The notes under the pieces are model-generated. The model was not told where the DNA came from. It worked only from the letters and a program-made list of their open reading frames with translations, and searched no databases. A stretch of DNA of 64,000 nucleotides from Conyzicola lurida. GTDB taxonomy: Bacteria > Actinomycetota > Actinomycetes > Actinomycetales > Microbacteriaceae. Positions 45,773 through 54,217 of the stretch are shown piece by piece. A program made the position numbers and the translations under genes. The stretch covers positions 372,001 through 436,000 of the forward strand of contig NZ_JACHMJ010000001.1 in the NCBI RefSeq assembly GCF_014204935.1, written 5' to 3'. Every line of letters starts with the position of its first letter. Position 1 is the first letter of the stretch.

Positions 45773-48307
45773 ATGTCGAATCTGTCCGCACGACTACCGC
45801 TGCGCCTGGCCGCCCTCGCGACCGGCGTCGCCCTGATGGTGGGAGGCGCGACCGCGGCTTCCGCAAACGGCCCGGGCCACGGCCCCGGCCATGGGGGAGG
45901 AAAGCCCAGCACCGGAGCCCCCGCCGGCACGCCACAACTCGAAGCCCTCGATCGCGGCCTGGTCGCGGCATCCACCGCCGACGGCGTTTTTCTGAGCTGG
46001 CGGCTGCTCGTCAACGAAGCGACCGGCGCGAGCGAGACCGGCCTCACCGGCAGCGACTTCGTCGTCTACCGCGACGGCCAGGCGTTGGCCACCGTCACCG
46101 ACAGCACCAACTATCTGGATGCCGCGGGCACACCCGCCGCCACGTACACGGTCGCTGCCGTGAAGAACGGTATCGAGGCGAAGCCCAGCGACCCGGTGAC
46201 GCCGCTCGCCCAGGGCTACGCGGAGCTTCCGCTGCAGAAGCCCGTCGACGGCGTGACTCCCGTGGGCGAGGCGTACACCTACTCGGCGAGCGACATGACG
46301 GTCGGCGACGTCGACGGCGACGGAGAGTACGAGTACACCGTGAAGTGGGAACCGTCGAACGCGAAGGACGTCTCGCAGATCGGCTACACCGGCAACGTCT
46401 TCGTCGACACCTACCGGGCCGACGGAACGCTGCTCAACCGCATCGACCTCGGCGTGAACATCCGGGCCGGGGCGCACTACACGCAGATGCTCGCGTACGA
46501 CTACGACGGCGACGGCAAATCCGAGATGCTGCTCAAGACGGCTCCCGGCACGACGACGACGAACTACACGACCGGTAAGACGAGCCCGATCACGCTGCCC
46601 GCGGAGGACGTCGCCGCCGGCTACACCAACGCCGACGACTACCGGGTGAGCAAGGACGGCTACTACGAGCACCTGGTCGGGGTGTTCGAGGGGTGGACCG
46701 AGCACCCCGAAGTCGTCGCGGGCAACTGGCCGGCCACGCTCGAGGAGGCGTTCGGCGTGCCCGTCACGCACGAGTACCCGCTCGCGCGCGAAGACGCCGA
46801 GGAGCTCGTCGACTACTTCATGGACGTCTACGCTCCCGCCCGCAGCGCCCGCAACGTGCTGCGCACCTTCGAGGGCTTCATCCTGAGCGGTCCCGAATAC
46901 CTGACGATGTTCGACGGGGCCACCGGCAAGGAACTCCAGACGATCCCGTTCACCACCGACCGCGTCGACGACGGGCTCATGTGGGGCGACTACGCGATGG
47001 CGCGCATCGAGCCGGGCAACCGGGTCGACCGTTACCTCGGCGGCGTCGCCTACCTCGACGGCGTGCACCCGAGCGCGATCTTCGCCCGCGGCTACTACAC
47101 GCGCACCACGGTCATGTCCTACGGCTGGGACGGTAAGAAGATCACCACCCAGTGGAACGTCGACAGCGGCTTCCCGCCGATGACCAACCCGTTCAACGAC
47201 TCCCCGCACGGCCGCGACGGCAGCGACCCGGTCTACGGTTCGATCACCACGCAGGGCTTCCACTCGCTCAGTGCGGCGGACGTCGACGGCGACGGCAAGC
47301 ACGAGATCGTCTACGGATCCGCCACGCTCGACGACGACGGCAGCCTGCTCTACAGCTCGTCGGCGACCCTGCCCGCCGGAAGCGCGGCGCCGGGAACCGA
47401 GGCACGGCTCGGGCACGGCGACGCGATGCACGTCACCGACATCGACCCCGCCCGCCCGGGACTCGAGATCTTCACGGTGCACGAGGGTGCGACCTACGCT
47501 CCCTACGGCTATGCACTGCGGGATGCCGCGACCGGCGACGTGCTCTACGGCGAGTACAGCGGCAAAGACACCGGCCGCGGCATGGTCGGCGACGTCGACC
47601 CGACCGTCCCCGGTCTCGAGACCTGGGCCATCGGTCTGCGGTCGGCGGCGGGTGCTTCGCTCGGTGCCGCGCAGCCGGGGACGAACCAGAGCATCCGCTG
47701 GGCGGCCGACGGCACGACGCAGCTCGTGAACGGCACCGCCGACGCCGACGTGACGATCGACTCCTGGACCGCCGGCACGCTCCTCACCGCCGCCGGAACC
47801 CGGACGAACAACGGCACCAAGGGCACGGCGAACCTCGTGGCCGACGTGTTCGGCGACTGGCGCGAGGAGTTGCTCGTTCGCACGGCGGATTCCAGCGCCA
47901 TCCGGATCTATATCTCTACCGAGGTGACCGATCGCAAGCTGTACACGCTCATGCACGACAAGCAGTACCGGGCTGAGGTCGCGCGTCAGAACGTGACGTA
48001 CAACCAGCCGTCGTACCCCGGCTTCTACCTCGCGTCGGACACCGACTTCGCGACCGTGCCGCTGCTGACCGTGGCGGTGACGCCGGCGGTGCCGACGTTC
48101 CGTGACAAGAGGGGGACGCGGGACGACAGCTACACGATCCCGTCGACGCCGGGCGTCTCGTATCTCGTCGACGACAAGGTGAAGAAGGCGGGCACGTACA
48201 AGGTCGGCCGGTCGTCGACCGTGACCGTGACGGCCGTGGCAGCCGACTGGTACTTCATACCGGTGGATGTCGCGAGCTCCTGGTCGCAAACGTACAAGAA
48301 GCGCTAA
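45773..48307 (+). CDS. Rhamnogalacturonan lyase, polysaccharide lyase family 11
   Basis: An 844-residue secreted enzyme that cleaves the backbone of rhamnogalacturonan I, a pectin. Signal peptide at residues 1-31, a linker with Gly/His/Pro repeats, a fibronectin-like N-terminal segment (about 60-145), and an eight-bladed beta-propeller with calcium motifs DVDGDGEYE, DYDGDGKSE and DVDGDGKHE, as in YesW/YesX-type PL11. GGAGG is four bases before the ATG. A C-terminal segment of about 80 residues may be a wall- or carbohydrate-binding extra domain. Pectin use fits a plant- or litter-associated lifestyle. Confidence 0.93.
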   Translation: MSNLSARLPLRLAALATGVALMVGGATAASANGPGHGPGHGGGKPSTGAPAGTPQLEALDRGLVAASTADGVFLSWRLLVNEATGASETGLTGSDFVVYRDGQALATVTDSTNYLDAAGTPAATYTVAAVKNGIEAKPSDPVTPLAQGYAELPLQKPVDGVTPVGEAYTYSASDMTVGDVDGDGEYEYTVKWEPSNAKDVSQIGYTGNVFVDTYRADGTLLNRIDLGVNIRAGAHYTQMLAYDYDGDGKSEMLLKTAPGTTTTNYTTGKTSPITLPAEDVAAGYTNADDYRVSKDGYYEHLVGVFEGWTEHPEVVAGNWPATLEEAFGVPVTHEYPLAREDAEELVDYFMDVYAPARSARNVLRTFEGFILSGPEYLTMFDGATGKELQTIPFTTDRVDDGLMWGDYAMARIEPGNRVDRYLGGVAYLDGVHPSAIFARGYYTRTTVMSYGWDGKKITTQWNVDSGFPPMTNPFNDSPHGRDGSDPVYGSITTQGFHSLSAADVDGDGKHEIVYGSATLDDDGSLLYSSSATLPAGSAAPGTEARLGHGDAMHVTDIDPARPGLEIFTVHEGATYAPYGYALRDAATGDVLYGEYSGKDTGRGMVGDVDPTVPGLETWAIGLRSAAGASLGAAQPGTNQSIRWAADGTTQLVNGTADADVTIDSWTAGTLLTAAGTRTNNGTKGTANLVADVFGDWREELLVRTADSSAIRIYISTEVTDRKLYTLMHDKQYRAEVARQNVTYNQPSYPGFYLASDTDFATVPLLTVAVTPAVPTFRDKRGTRDDSYTIPSTPGVSYLVDDKVKKAGTYKVGRSSTVTVTAVAADWYFIPVDVASSWSQTYKKR

Positions 48308-48313
48308 CGAGTC

Positions 48314-48342
48314 GGGGCCGCCGCTGCCAGAGCGGCGGCCCC
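48314..48342 (+). terminator. Hairpin after the PL11 lyase gene
   Basis: GGGGCCGCCGCT (48314-48325), loop GCCAG, AGCGGCGGCCCC (48331-48342): a perfect 12-bp GC-rich stem, six bases after the stop, without a T run. Confidence 0.75.
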
Positions 48343-48375
48343 ACCCAGCGCTCGCGCGCTAAACTCGTTTCGCTG

Positions 48376-48450
48376 GCCTCTGTAGCTCAATGGAAGAGCA
48401 AGTCCGTCCTAAGGATTAGGTTGGGGGTTCGAGTCCCTCCAGGGGCACCA
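48376..48450 (+). tRNA. tRNA-Arg (anticodon CCU)
   Basis: A 72-base cloverleaf plus encoded CCA. Acceptor GCCTCTG/CAGGGGC, D arm GCTC/GAGC, anticodon stem AGTCC/GGATT with loop GTCCTAA (anticodon CCT), and T arm GGGGGTTCGAGTCCCTC. The lower-GC DUF488 cassette starts 18 bases after it. Confidence 0.96.
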
Positions 48451-48467
48451 ATAGGCATTATCCCGCG

Positions 48468-48905
48468 TCAAAGGTGTTCGATCTCGACCGAGCCCCAAGC
48501 GCTTGCGAGGTACTCGGCGAGTATTCGGCGATGACAATGGTGCGCAGACGACTCACTGCAGAGCAGAACAGTATTTTGCATCGCGTCAGGAGACAAGACC
48601 TTTTCGATCTCTCTTTCCGCCATTAACGCCTGATACTCGTATGCATAGTCCTGCCAGCTCATACCGTGCTTCTTATAACTGTCCAACATTGGCTTCGTTG
48701 GAGCGAGGCGCAGGTCGTGAAAATATGTGACGTCGTTAAGCTCTCGTAAGAAATACTCCAAGTCGTCCCTCTTTGCGAATCCTGCGAGTTGCGACACATT
48801 GTTCAGTCTCACGTCAACTAATCGGGTTGCGCCTGAGTCTGAAATCCGCCTGAAAAAGGTCCGAGCCGTTTTTTGAGTGAAACCTATCGTGTAGATCTTT
48901 GTCAT
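48468..48905 (-). CDS. DUF488-family protein B
   Basis: A 145-residue protein beginning MTKIYTIGF, with the family blocks LVDVRLNNVS and the C-terminal catalytic-looking motif LLCSESSAHHCHRRILAEYL (C-x-E ... CHR). DUF488 has no established reaction; the conserved Cys/Glu/His/Arg set suggests an enzyme acting on nucleic acid. ATG 48905 is chosen because homologues start at this point; an upstream in-frame ATG adds eleven residues overlapping the neighbouring gene. It is 17 bases after its paralogue. GC content (about 48-50 percent) is far below the surroundings. Confidence 0.85.
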   Translation of the reverse strand: MTKIYTIGFTQKTARTFFRRISDSGATRLVDVRLNNVSQLAGFAKRDDLEYFLRELNDVTYFHDLRLAPTKPMLDSYKKHGMSWQDYAYEYQALMAEREIEKVLSPDAMQNTVLLCSESSAHHCHRRILAEYLASAWGSVEIEHL

Positions 48906-48922
48906 CGCCCCCAGATCTTCGT

Positions 48923-49504
48923 TCAAGTTAGTGTCCAAGTCTTCGCGGTGAAGGCGATCTTCTCTTCTTGTCTTTTCAAGGCTTGAATTACCAGTTCCTG
49001 CTTGTCATGAAACAGGTCGGCCTCTCCGAGTCCAAATGATTTCATCAATCGCTCCATTGCTTCGTTGTGCGTTTCTAAGCGACCGTCGGCGTGAATATGC
49101 GTGACGTGTATTCCCTCGTTTTGCAACACTCTCGAAACCAGGATTGTCCGGTGGCAATCGAGCGGCTCCTGCTCGGCACACATTATCGCGATGGATTCCG
49201 TGGCAGCACCTACCCTCAAGCGCTTTATTCCATTCCTGAACAAGTCTGTCCCCGCTAGTCGGTCGTATTGCACCCGGCCGTCGACGTAGCAGGAAGGGTC
49301 ACGTGATCGAGCTCCCAACTCATCGCCCAAGAACACGTACTTGATCCCGTTTTCGCGAAGTTTCCGTTTGAGCGCTTCTCGGTTGAATTGTGGGGTGAAC
49401 TGGCTCGCGGGTACGGAGCGCACATCGGCAACGGCAGTCACATCGTTCGCAAGAAGCAATGACACGAAACGATCGATGTCATGAGTCGAATGCCCGACAG
49501 TCAT
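48923..49504 (-). CDS. DUF488-family protein A
   Basis: A 193-residue paralogue of protein B with an N-terminal TVGHSTHDIDRFVSLLL, ADVRSVPASQFTPQFN, FLGDELGAR and the motif IMCAEQEPLDCHRTILVSRV. A C-terminal helical extension follows. GTG 49507 is an alternative start. It is first in a two-gene operon with protein B, divergent from the dual-OB-like gene, with about 145 bp between their starts. The same C-x-E and CHR residues in both genes imply both are active. Confidence 0.88.
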   Translation of the reverse strand: MTVGHSTHDIDRFVSLLLANDVTAVADVRSVPASQFTPQFNREALKRKLRENGIKYVFLGDELGARSRDPSCYVDGRVQYDRLAGTDLFRNGIKRLRVGAATESIAIMCAEQEPLDCHRTILVSRVLQNEGIHVTHIHADGRLETHNEAMERLMKSFGLGEADLFHDKQELVIQALKRQEEKIAFTAKTWTLT

Positions 49505-49651
49505 CACATTGTGAATATTCCTCGTCCTTCCATCACGTGCGGCGTTTTTCGAACTCGTCGTTCTTCAGCGCTGCCAGCGTAGCGGTGGACTAGGGTGCCC
49601 GTGAGAAGTGTCCCCCACTCGGGGTTCTATCGACACGGACAATCAAGACAT

Positions 49652-50308
49652 ATGCTCACAAACGTGACCACAACGATGTTAGTCCTCGCAAATTCCTACA
49701 AGATGAAACGACGCTGCTTGGCGGGACTTGATGAATCCAATAACTGGGTACGTGCGGTCGAAAACCCGGGCGGACTCGGGATTGAGAGCACGCGGCTGTG
49801 GATTGGCGGAGAGCAAGTGCAACCGGGTGATTCGATTCGTCTCGGGTTGGGTCTTGGGGTCCCGCTTCGGCATCAATCGGAGAATGTCCTCCTTATCAAC
49901 TCCGAGATAAGCCGTGCTGAGCCACTCACGTCTGTCGAGCTCGAACAACGCCTCGAATACATTCACGCTCAACTGCCCGCCTTCGCTATCGTTCCGCGTA
50001 CCTTCGTGGATGAGACGGAGTATGACGCAGGCGTGGTAGGTCAGTCGCTGGCACTTCTCTTCACGGAAAATCTAGTTATGTCTTGGGAGACGAATTCGTC
50101 AGGGGTTCTCCGCCCGCGCGCCATTTTCATGACTGAACAAGGCGGGTGGAACCTTCCTTATACGGGTGAGCAGTGGGCTGGTTTCCCAGACCGCACGGCA
50201 GGGTCACGAATGCAGTTCGGGCCCTGCTTCGTCACAATTTCTGTCGGAGAGTTGATGCCGGATTCGACCCGGCATTACATCTTGGCTGCGGGCGTAATCG
50301 CTCAGTAG
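49652..50308 (+). CDS. Dual-OB-fold-domain-like protein of the DUF488 cassette
   Basis: A 218-residue protein. The motif VLANSYKMKRRCLAGLD opens the fold and is the signature of the dual-OB-containing family; two beta-rich halves follow (about 15-110 and 115-215), consistent with two OB folds that would bind nucleic acid or nucleotides. The family call is from memory of that motif. ATG 49652 is used; ATG 49676 is equally possible because neither has a ribosome site. The gene is divergent from the DUF488 pair and has the same low GC, so the three form one cassette. Confidence 0.65.
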   Translation: MLTNVTTTMLVLANSYKMKRRCLAGLDESNNWVRAVENPGGLGIESTRLWIGGEQVQPGDSIRLGLGLGVPLRHQSENVLLINSEISRAEPLTSVELEQRLEYIHAQLPAFAIVPRTFVDETEYDAGVVGQSLALLFTENLVMSWETNSSGVLRPRAIFMTEQGGWNLPYTGEQWAGFPDRTAGSRMQFGPCFVTISVGELMPDSTRHYILAAGVIAQ

Positions 50309-50363
50309 CTAAGGCCTGCCAGAGGCGATGGAATTCAGGTCAGTTTCTGCGTCTGAGCTGACT

Positions 50364-50379
50364 TTCTTGGGCCCAAGAA
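50364..50379. other. Perfect 16-bp palindrome at the edge of the DUF488 cassette
   Basis: TTCTTGGGCCCAAGAA is fully self-complementary. It is 55 bases after the dual-OB gene and 68 bases before the glutaminase start. Its role is unknown; it could be an operator or a boundary mark. Confidence 0.6.
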
Positions 50380-50446
50380 CGACCGTCGCACGAGTTGGTT
50401 TGGCAATCGCGGGCAGTCCCACAGCCGCGTTTGCTTGACTGGCCGG

Positions 50447-51376
50447 ATGACGCCTGCCGAAGACGCCCTCGCCCGCTACGACCTCGCTGCCCTCGACCGG
50501 CGGTTGCGCGGCACGGACGGCGGAGAAGTCGACGACAGTATTCCCGAGCTGGCGAAGGCCGATCCGTCGCTATTCGGCGTCGCTACGGTGACGTCGGAGG
50601 GCGACATCCATTCGGCGGGGGATTCGCGCGTTCCCTTCTCCCTGCAGTCGGCCGTCAAACCGTTCGTCTACGCGCTCGCGCTTATGGACCGCGGCGACGA
50701 CGTGCTCGAGGCCGTCGGCACCGAGCCGACCGGTCAGGCGTTCGATGCGATCGTGTTCGAATCCGAGACCGGCCGACCGCCGAACGCGATGGTCAACGCC
50801 GGGGCCTTGCTGACCGCGAGTCTCGTCAACGGGTCGACCGCCGACGAGCGCTTCGACCGGATCCTGTCGGGGTTGTCGCAGATCGCCGGCCGCGACCTCG
50901 CGGTCGACGCGGACGTCGCCGGGTCCGAGCGCCTCCTCGGCGACCGCAACCGCGCGCTCGGCTACCTCATGCGATCGGCGGGCACCCTCCATGTCGAGGT
51001 GGATGACGCGATTTCCGTCTACGCGCGGGCGTGCTCGGTGCTCGTCGACACCGAGGTGCTCGCGATGATGGGCGCCACGCTGGCGTTCGGCGGCCGCAAC
51101 CCGGCGACCGGCGTGCAGGCGCTCAGTCGCGAGCTCGTGACCGAAACGCTCAGCGTGATGGCGACGTGCGGCATGTACGACGGTTCCGGTCGCTGGTTGC
51201 GCCGCGTCGGGCTGCCCGCCAAGTCGGGCGTCTCGGGCGGGATGGTCGCCGCCGCGCCCGGGCGATTGGGCATGGGCGTCTACAGCCCGCCGCTCAATGA
51301 GGAAGGGAACAGCGTGCGCGGGGTGCTGGCCAGCGAGCAGTTGTCGGACGAGCTCGGGTTGCATGTGTTCGGGTAA
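50447..51376 (+). CDS. glsA: Glutaminase
   Basis: Hydrolyses L-glutamine to glutamate and ammonia. The 309-residue protein is a beta-lactamase-fold glutaminase with the catalytic Ser-x-x-Lys in FSLQSAVKPF, NAMVNAGALL, MATCGMYDGSG and the lysine/serine motif LPAKSGVSGGM. ATG 50447 is chosen; a TTG four codons earlier is possible. The stop is directly followed by a cluster of dispersed repeats. Confidence 0.95.
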   Translation: MTPAEDALARYDLAALDRRLRGTDGGEVDDSIPELAKADPSLFGVATVTSEGDIHSAGDSRVPFSLQSAVKPFVYALALMDRGDDVLEAVGTEPTGQAFDAIVFESETGRPPNAMVNAGALLTASLVNGSTADERFDRILSGLSQIAGRDLAVDADVAGSERLLGDRNRALGYLMRSAGTLHVEVDDAISVYARACSVLVDTEVLAMMGATLAFGGRNPATGVQALSRELVTETLSVMATCGMYDGSGRWLRRVGLPAKSGVSGGMVAAAPGRLGMGVYSPPLNEEGNSVRGVLASEQLSDELGLHVFG

Positions 51377-51525
51377 AGGGTTTCGACAGGCTCAACCCGC
51401 TGGGCGTTTCGACGGGCTCAACCCGCTGGGGGTTTCGACAGGCTCAACCCGCTGGAGGTTTCGACGAGCTCAATCCGCTCAAGGGTTTCGATACGGTCGC
51501 TGAGCGACCTACTCAACCACCGGGT
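51377..51525. repeat. Cluster of dispersed palindromic repeats
   Basis: Four inverted-orientation units of GTTTCGACAGGCTCAACC type followed by a long member that reads GGTTTCGATACGGTCGCTG and ends CTACTCAACCACC. It fills the gap between glutaminase and the DUF3072 gene. Confidence 0.9.
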
Positions 51526-51530
51526 TTTCG

Positions 51531-51773
51531 TTACTGGCCGCGGCCCGTCTTTGCCTGCAGGCGGTCGATGTGCTCGGACGCCTCGGCCTTCGTGAGGTCG
51601 GCGGAAATCTCTTCGCCGGCCTCGCGGGCCAGGGTGTCGAGGTAGCTGCGCTGTGCCGCGGTCATCGGCTCGTCGCCGGTGACCCAGTCGGACGGGTCCT
51701 TCGCAGCGGGGTTGGGGTCGTCGGTCTTCGCGCCGAGAACGTCGGGGTGGTCTTCGATTGGTGCGTCAGTCAT
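51531..51773 (-). CDS. DUF3072 family protein
   Basis: An 80-residue protein with the DUF3072 block MTAAQRSYLDTLAREAGEEI followed by LTKAEASEHIDRLQ, which together form two helices like a small SAP/Rho-N-type nucleic-acid-binding unit. Function unknown. TACCGT then six bases precede the ATG, giving a leaderless promoter. Confidence 0.9.
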   Translation of the reverse strand: MTDAPIEDHPDVLGAKTDDPNPAAKDPSDWVTGDEPMTAAQRSYLDTLAREAGEEISADLTKAEASEHIDRLQAKTGRGQ

Positions 51774-51958
51774 CCGTCCACGGTAAGCGGGCGGATGGCG
51801 CGGGGCGAGGCCTTGCGTCGGGTCGTGCCATGCGCGAAGAGTTCAACCCCCGGCATCCATGCAACACATGTCGTTCATAATTGGGGAGGCGGGATCGACT
51901 GCTCCCTGCCTACCGCAATCCGCGGCAGACCTCTCGATCCGCCAGAAAAGAAGGACCC

Positions 51959-53005
51959 GTGAAAGCCCTGCGTTACGTCGAAGTCGGTAAGCCGCCGGTA
52001 GTCGTCGACATCCCGATCCCCACCCCCGGACCCGGACAGGTTCTGCTCAAGGTCACCGCGGGTGGCGTCTGCCATTCCGACGACTGGGTGATGAACCTGC
52101 CCGAGAAGGACTATCTCGAACAGAATTACCCGCTGCCGTTGACCCTCGGCCACGAGGGCGCCGGAATCGTGCACGAGATCGGCGAGGGAGTCGACTCCAC
52201 CCTCAAGGTCGGCGACGCCGTCGCGGTCTACGGACCGTGGGGCTGTGGCCGCTGCCACAACTGCTCGCAAGGCATGGAGAACTACTGCACCAACGCCGCC
52301 GCCGAGGGAATCCGCCCTCCCGGTCTCGGCAGCCAGGGCTCGATGGCCGAGTACATGATCGTCGACGACGCCCGTCACCTCGTGCCGCTCGGCGACCTCG
52401 ACCCCGTGCAGAACGTCTCGCTCACCGACGCCGGCCTCACCCCGTACCACGCGATCAAGCGCTCGTTGCCGAAGCTCGGCGCGGGCACCTTCGCCGTCGT
52501 CATCGGAACGGGCGGGCTCGGGCACGTCGGCATCCAGATCCTCAAGGCGCTCTCGGGCGCGACCGTCATCGCCCTCGACGTCAACGACGAGAAGCTGAAG
52601 CTCGCAACCGAGGTCGGTGCCGACGTGGTGCTGATCAGCGACGCGGCCGCGGCCGACAAGATCCGCGAGATCACCGGCGGGCTCGGCGCCAACGCCGTCT
52701 TCGACTTCGTCGGTGCGAACCCGACGATGGCGCTCGCCCAGAGCGTGGCCGCCGTCGATTCGGATGTCACGATCGTGGGCATCGGCGGGGGAATGATGAC
52801 CTTCGGCTTCGGGGCGATCGCCTTCGACGCGGCCGTGCGCATTCCCTACTGGGGCTCCCGCTCCGAGCTGATCGAGGTACTCGACCTGGCCCGTGCCGGC
52901 AAGATCCACGTGCAGACCGAGACTTACAGCCTCGACGACGGCCCCCAGGCCTACGAAGATCTGGCGGCGAACAGCATCCGCGGTCGCGCGGTCATCGTTC
53001 CGTAG
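51959..53005 (+). CDS. Zinc-dependent alcohol dehydrogenase (MDR family)
   Basis: A 348-residue NAD(P)-dependent alcohol dehydrogenase. Catalytic zinc ligands in GVCHSDDW and LGHEGAGIV, structural zinc cysteines in CGRCHNCSQGMENYC, and the Rossmann motif IGTGGLGHVGIQILK. It would oxidise primary or secondary alcohols or reduce aldehydes. GTG 51959 is three bases after AAGGA (AAGGACCCGTG); this spacing is short but no better start is visible. It stands alone between DUF3072 and DUF2277 genes. Confidence 0.93.
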   Translation: MKALRYVEVGKPPVVVDIPIPTPGPGQVLLKVTAGGVCHSDDWVMNLPEKDYLEQNYPLPLTLGHEGAGIVHEIGEGVDSTLKVGDAVAVYGPWGCGRCHNCSQGMENYCTNAAAEGIRPPGLGSQGSMAEYMIVDDARHLVPLGDLDPVQNVSLTDAGLTPYHAIKRSLPKLGAGTFAVVIGTGGLGHVGIQILKALSGATVIALDVNDEKLKLATEVGADVVLISDAAAADKIREITGGLGANAVFDFVGANPTMALAQSVAAVDSDVTIVGIGGGMMTFGFGAIAFDAAVRIPYWGSRSELIEVLDLARAGKIHVQTETYSLDDGPQAYEDLAANSIRGRAVIVP

Positions 53006-53143
53006 TCGAGTATGCCGCGCGGTCGTCTCGGCGGCCGCGCGGCTTCGCGGGCGAGGTCGGCGACTCCGAGGGTGATCAGCGCGATGCGCGGTTCCATGCG
53101 GTTCTGTCTATCGTCGAACGGACGCCGTCGCTACCCTCGACGT

Positions 53144-53419
53144 ATGTGTCGGAACATTCATCCCCTCAACAATTTCGAGCCCGCCGCCACTGACGACGAG
53201 GTGCACGCCGCCGCACTGCAATTCGTGCGCAAGATCAGCGGATCGACGAAGCCGTCGAAGGTCAACGAAGAGGCCTTCAACCGCGCCGTCCACGAGATCG
53301 CCCACATCTCCCACCACCTGCTCGAGGACTGGGTGACCAACGCCCCGCCGAAGAATCGCGAGGTCGAGGCCGCAAAGGCCAAGGAGCGGTCGGCGAAGCG
53401 GTTCGCGACCGCGTCGTGA
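53144..53419 (+). CDS. DUF2277 family protein
   Basis: A 91-residue protein of DUF2277: MCRNIHPLNNFEP at the start, HAAALQFVRKISG, and FNRAVHEIAHISHHLLEDW. Function unknown. TACCCT followed by six bases then ATG marks a leaderless start. It overlaps the DUF1905 gene by four bases (GTGA). Confidence 0.92.
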   Translation: MCRNIHPLNNFEPAATDDEVHAAALQFVRKISGSTKPSKVNEEAFNRAVHEIAHISHHLLEDWVTNAPPKNREVEAAKAKERSAKRFATAS

Positions 53420-53694
53420 GCTCCCCGCTGGACCACACCTTCGTCGCGCCGATCGGCGTCGACGTGAAGGGCGAGATCTGGTCGTGCATCGAGATGCCAG
53501 GGTCGGCGGAATTCTTCGGTACCGGCAAGTCGGTGCGCGTGGTCGGCACGATCGACGACGTGCCCGTGACGGGCGGTTTTATGCCGACCGGTACCGGCGG
53601 CCACATGTTCTCGGTGAGCGCGAAACTACGAAAGACGCTGGGCAAGGATGTCGGAGACGAGGTCGTTATGCGGCTGACGGAGCGGCTGGCGTAG
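53416..53694 (+). CDS. DUF1905 family protein
   Basis: A 92-residue beta-barrel-type protein of DUF1905 with KSVRVVGTIDDVPVTGGFMP and KLRKTLGKDVGDEVVMRL. The function is unknown; fused forms sit with YdeI/OmpD-associated domains. GTG 53416 overlaps the previous stop, so the two are made together. Confidence 0.9.
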   Translation: MSSPLDHTFVAPIGVDVKGEIWSCIEMPGSAEFFGTGKSVRVVGTIDDVPVTGGFMPTGTGGHMFSVSAKLRKTLGKDVGDEVVMRLTERLA

Positions 53695-53700
53695 AGCGCG

Positions 53701-53793
53701 GTCGCTGAGCTTGTCGAAGCGGGGGTTTCGACAGGCTCAACCCGCTGCTGGGAGGTTTCGATACGCGCCGTCGACGGTGCTACTCGACCACCG
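53701..53793. repeat. Dispersed palindromic repeats overlapping the VOC gene end
   Basis: GCTGAGCTTGTCGAAGC, GTTTCGACAGGCTCAACC and a long member from GTTTCGATACGCG to CTACTCGACCACC. The last one overlaps the VOC gene and codes its final residues PVVE and the stop TAG. Confidence 0.88.
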
Positions 53794-54187
53794 GCGGGCC
53801 GACGATCTCGATCTTGGTGTTGCTGGGCTCGGTGGTGAGGAAGAACGCGTTGTCACCGCGGCCCGCGCGGAAGATCGACGAGTCGCCCGGACCGTTGAGT
53901 TCGCGCTCGCAGGCGCGCAGATCGTCGGTGCGGAAGCAGACGTGGTGCAGCCCTTCGGGGTGCGTCCGCAGCCAGATCGCGACGGGAGCGTCGTCACGCA
54001 CGGGCTCGACGAGCTGGATGAATGCGTTGCCGGCGTCGAGGTAGACCAGCCGCACGCCCGGGTCGGTCGCGATCTCGTCGCCGACCACGGGGAACCCGAG
54101 GGCGTCGCGATAGTAGGGGATGGCGGCATCCGCGTCTCTGACGGCAATGCCGACGTGGTCGAGTCTGCCGACGTGAGAGGAGATCAT
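53780..54187 (-). CDS. VOC-family protein, methylmalonyl-CoA-epimerase-like
   Basis: A 135-residue vicinal-oxygen-chelate protein with VGRLDHVGIAVRDADAAIPYY at the start (metal His), HPEGLHHVCFRTDDL (second His) and TKIEIVGP (Glu ligand), in the style of methylmalonyl-CoA epimerases and mammalian-type glyoxalases. ATG 54187 lies six bases after TATCCT on the minus strand, so the mRNA is leaderless; ATG 54193 would put the start inside the -10 box. It shares its -10 hexamer with the divergent GntR gene. The substrate is uncertain, perhaps linked to the catabolic locus. Confidence 0.85.
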   Translation of the reverse strand: MISSHVGRLDHVGIAVRDADAAIPYYRDALGFPVVGDEIATDPGVRLVYLDAGNAFIQLVEPVRDDAPVAIWLRTHPEGLHHVCFRTDDLRACERELNGPGDSSIFRAGRGDNAFFLTTEPSNTKIEIVGPPVVE

Positions 54188-54192
54188 GGACA

Positions 54193-54217
54193 TAGGATAT
54201 GCGCATGCCTATAGGAT
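54193..54217. promoter_or_regulatory. Overlapping divergent leaderless promoters and GntR operator 1
   Basis: TAGGAT (54193-54198) is the plus -10 box, six bases before the GntR ATG at 54205; TATCCT (54199-54194) is the minus -10 box, six bases before the VOC ATG at 54187. A 12-bp match to the ATCCTATAGGAT palindrome, TGCCTATAGGAT (54206-54217, 10 of 12), lies over the first codons of the GntR gene. Confidence 0.65.

Noticed and set aside
48376..50446. tRNA-Arg as attachment site with a direct repeat of its 3' end
   Set aside because: No copy of the tRNA end was seen at the right side of the DUF488 cassette and no integrase gene is present.
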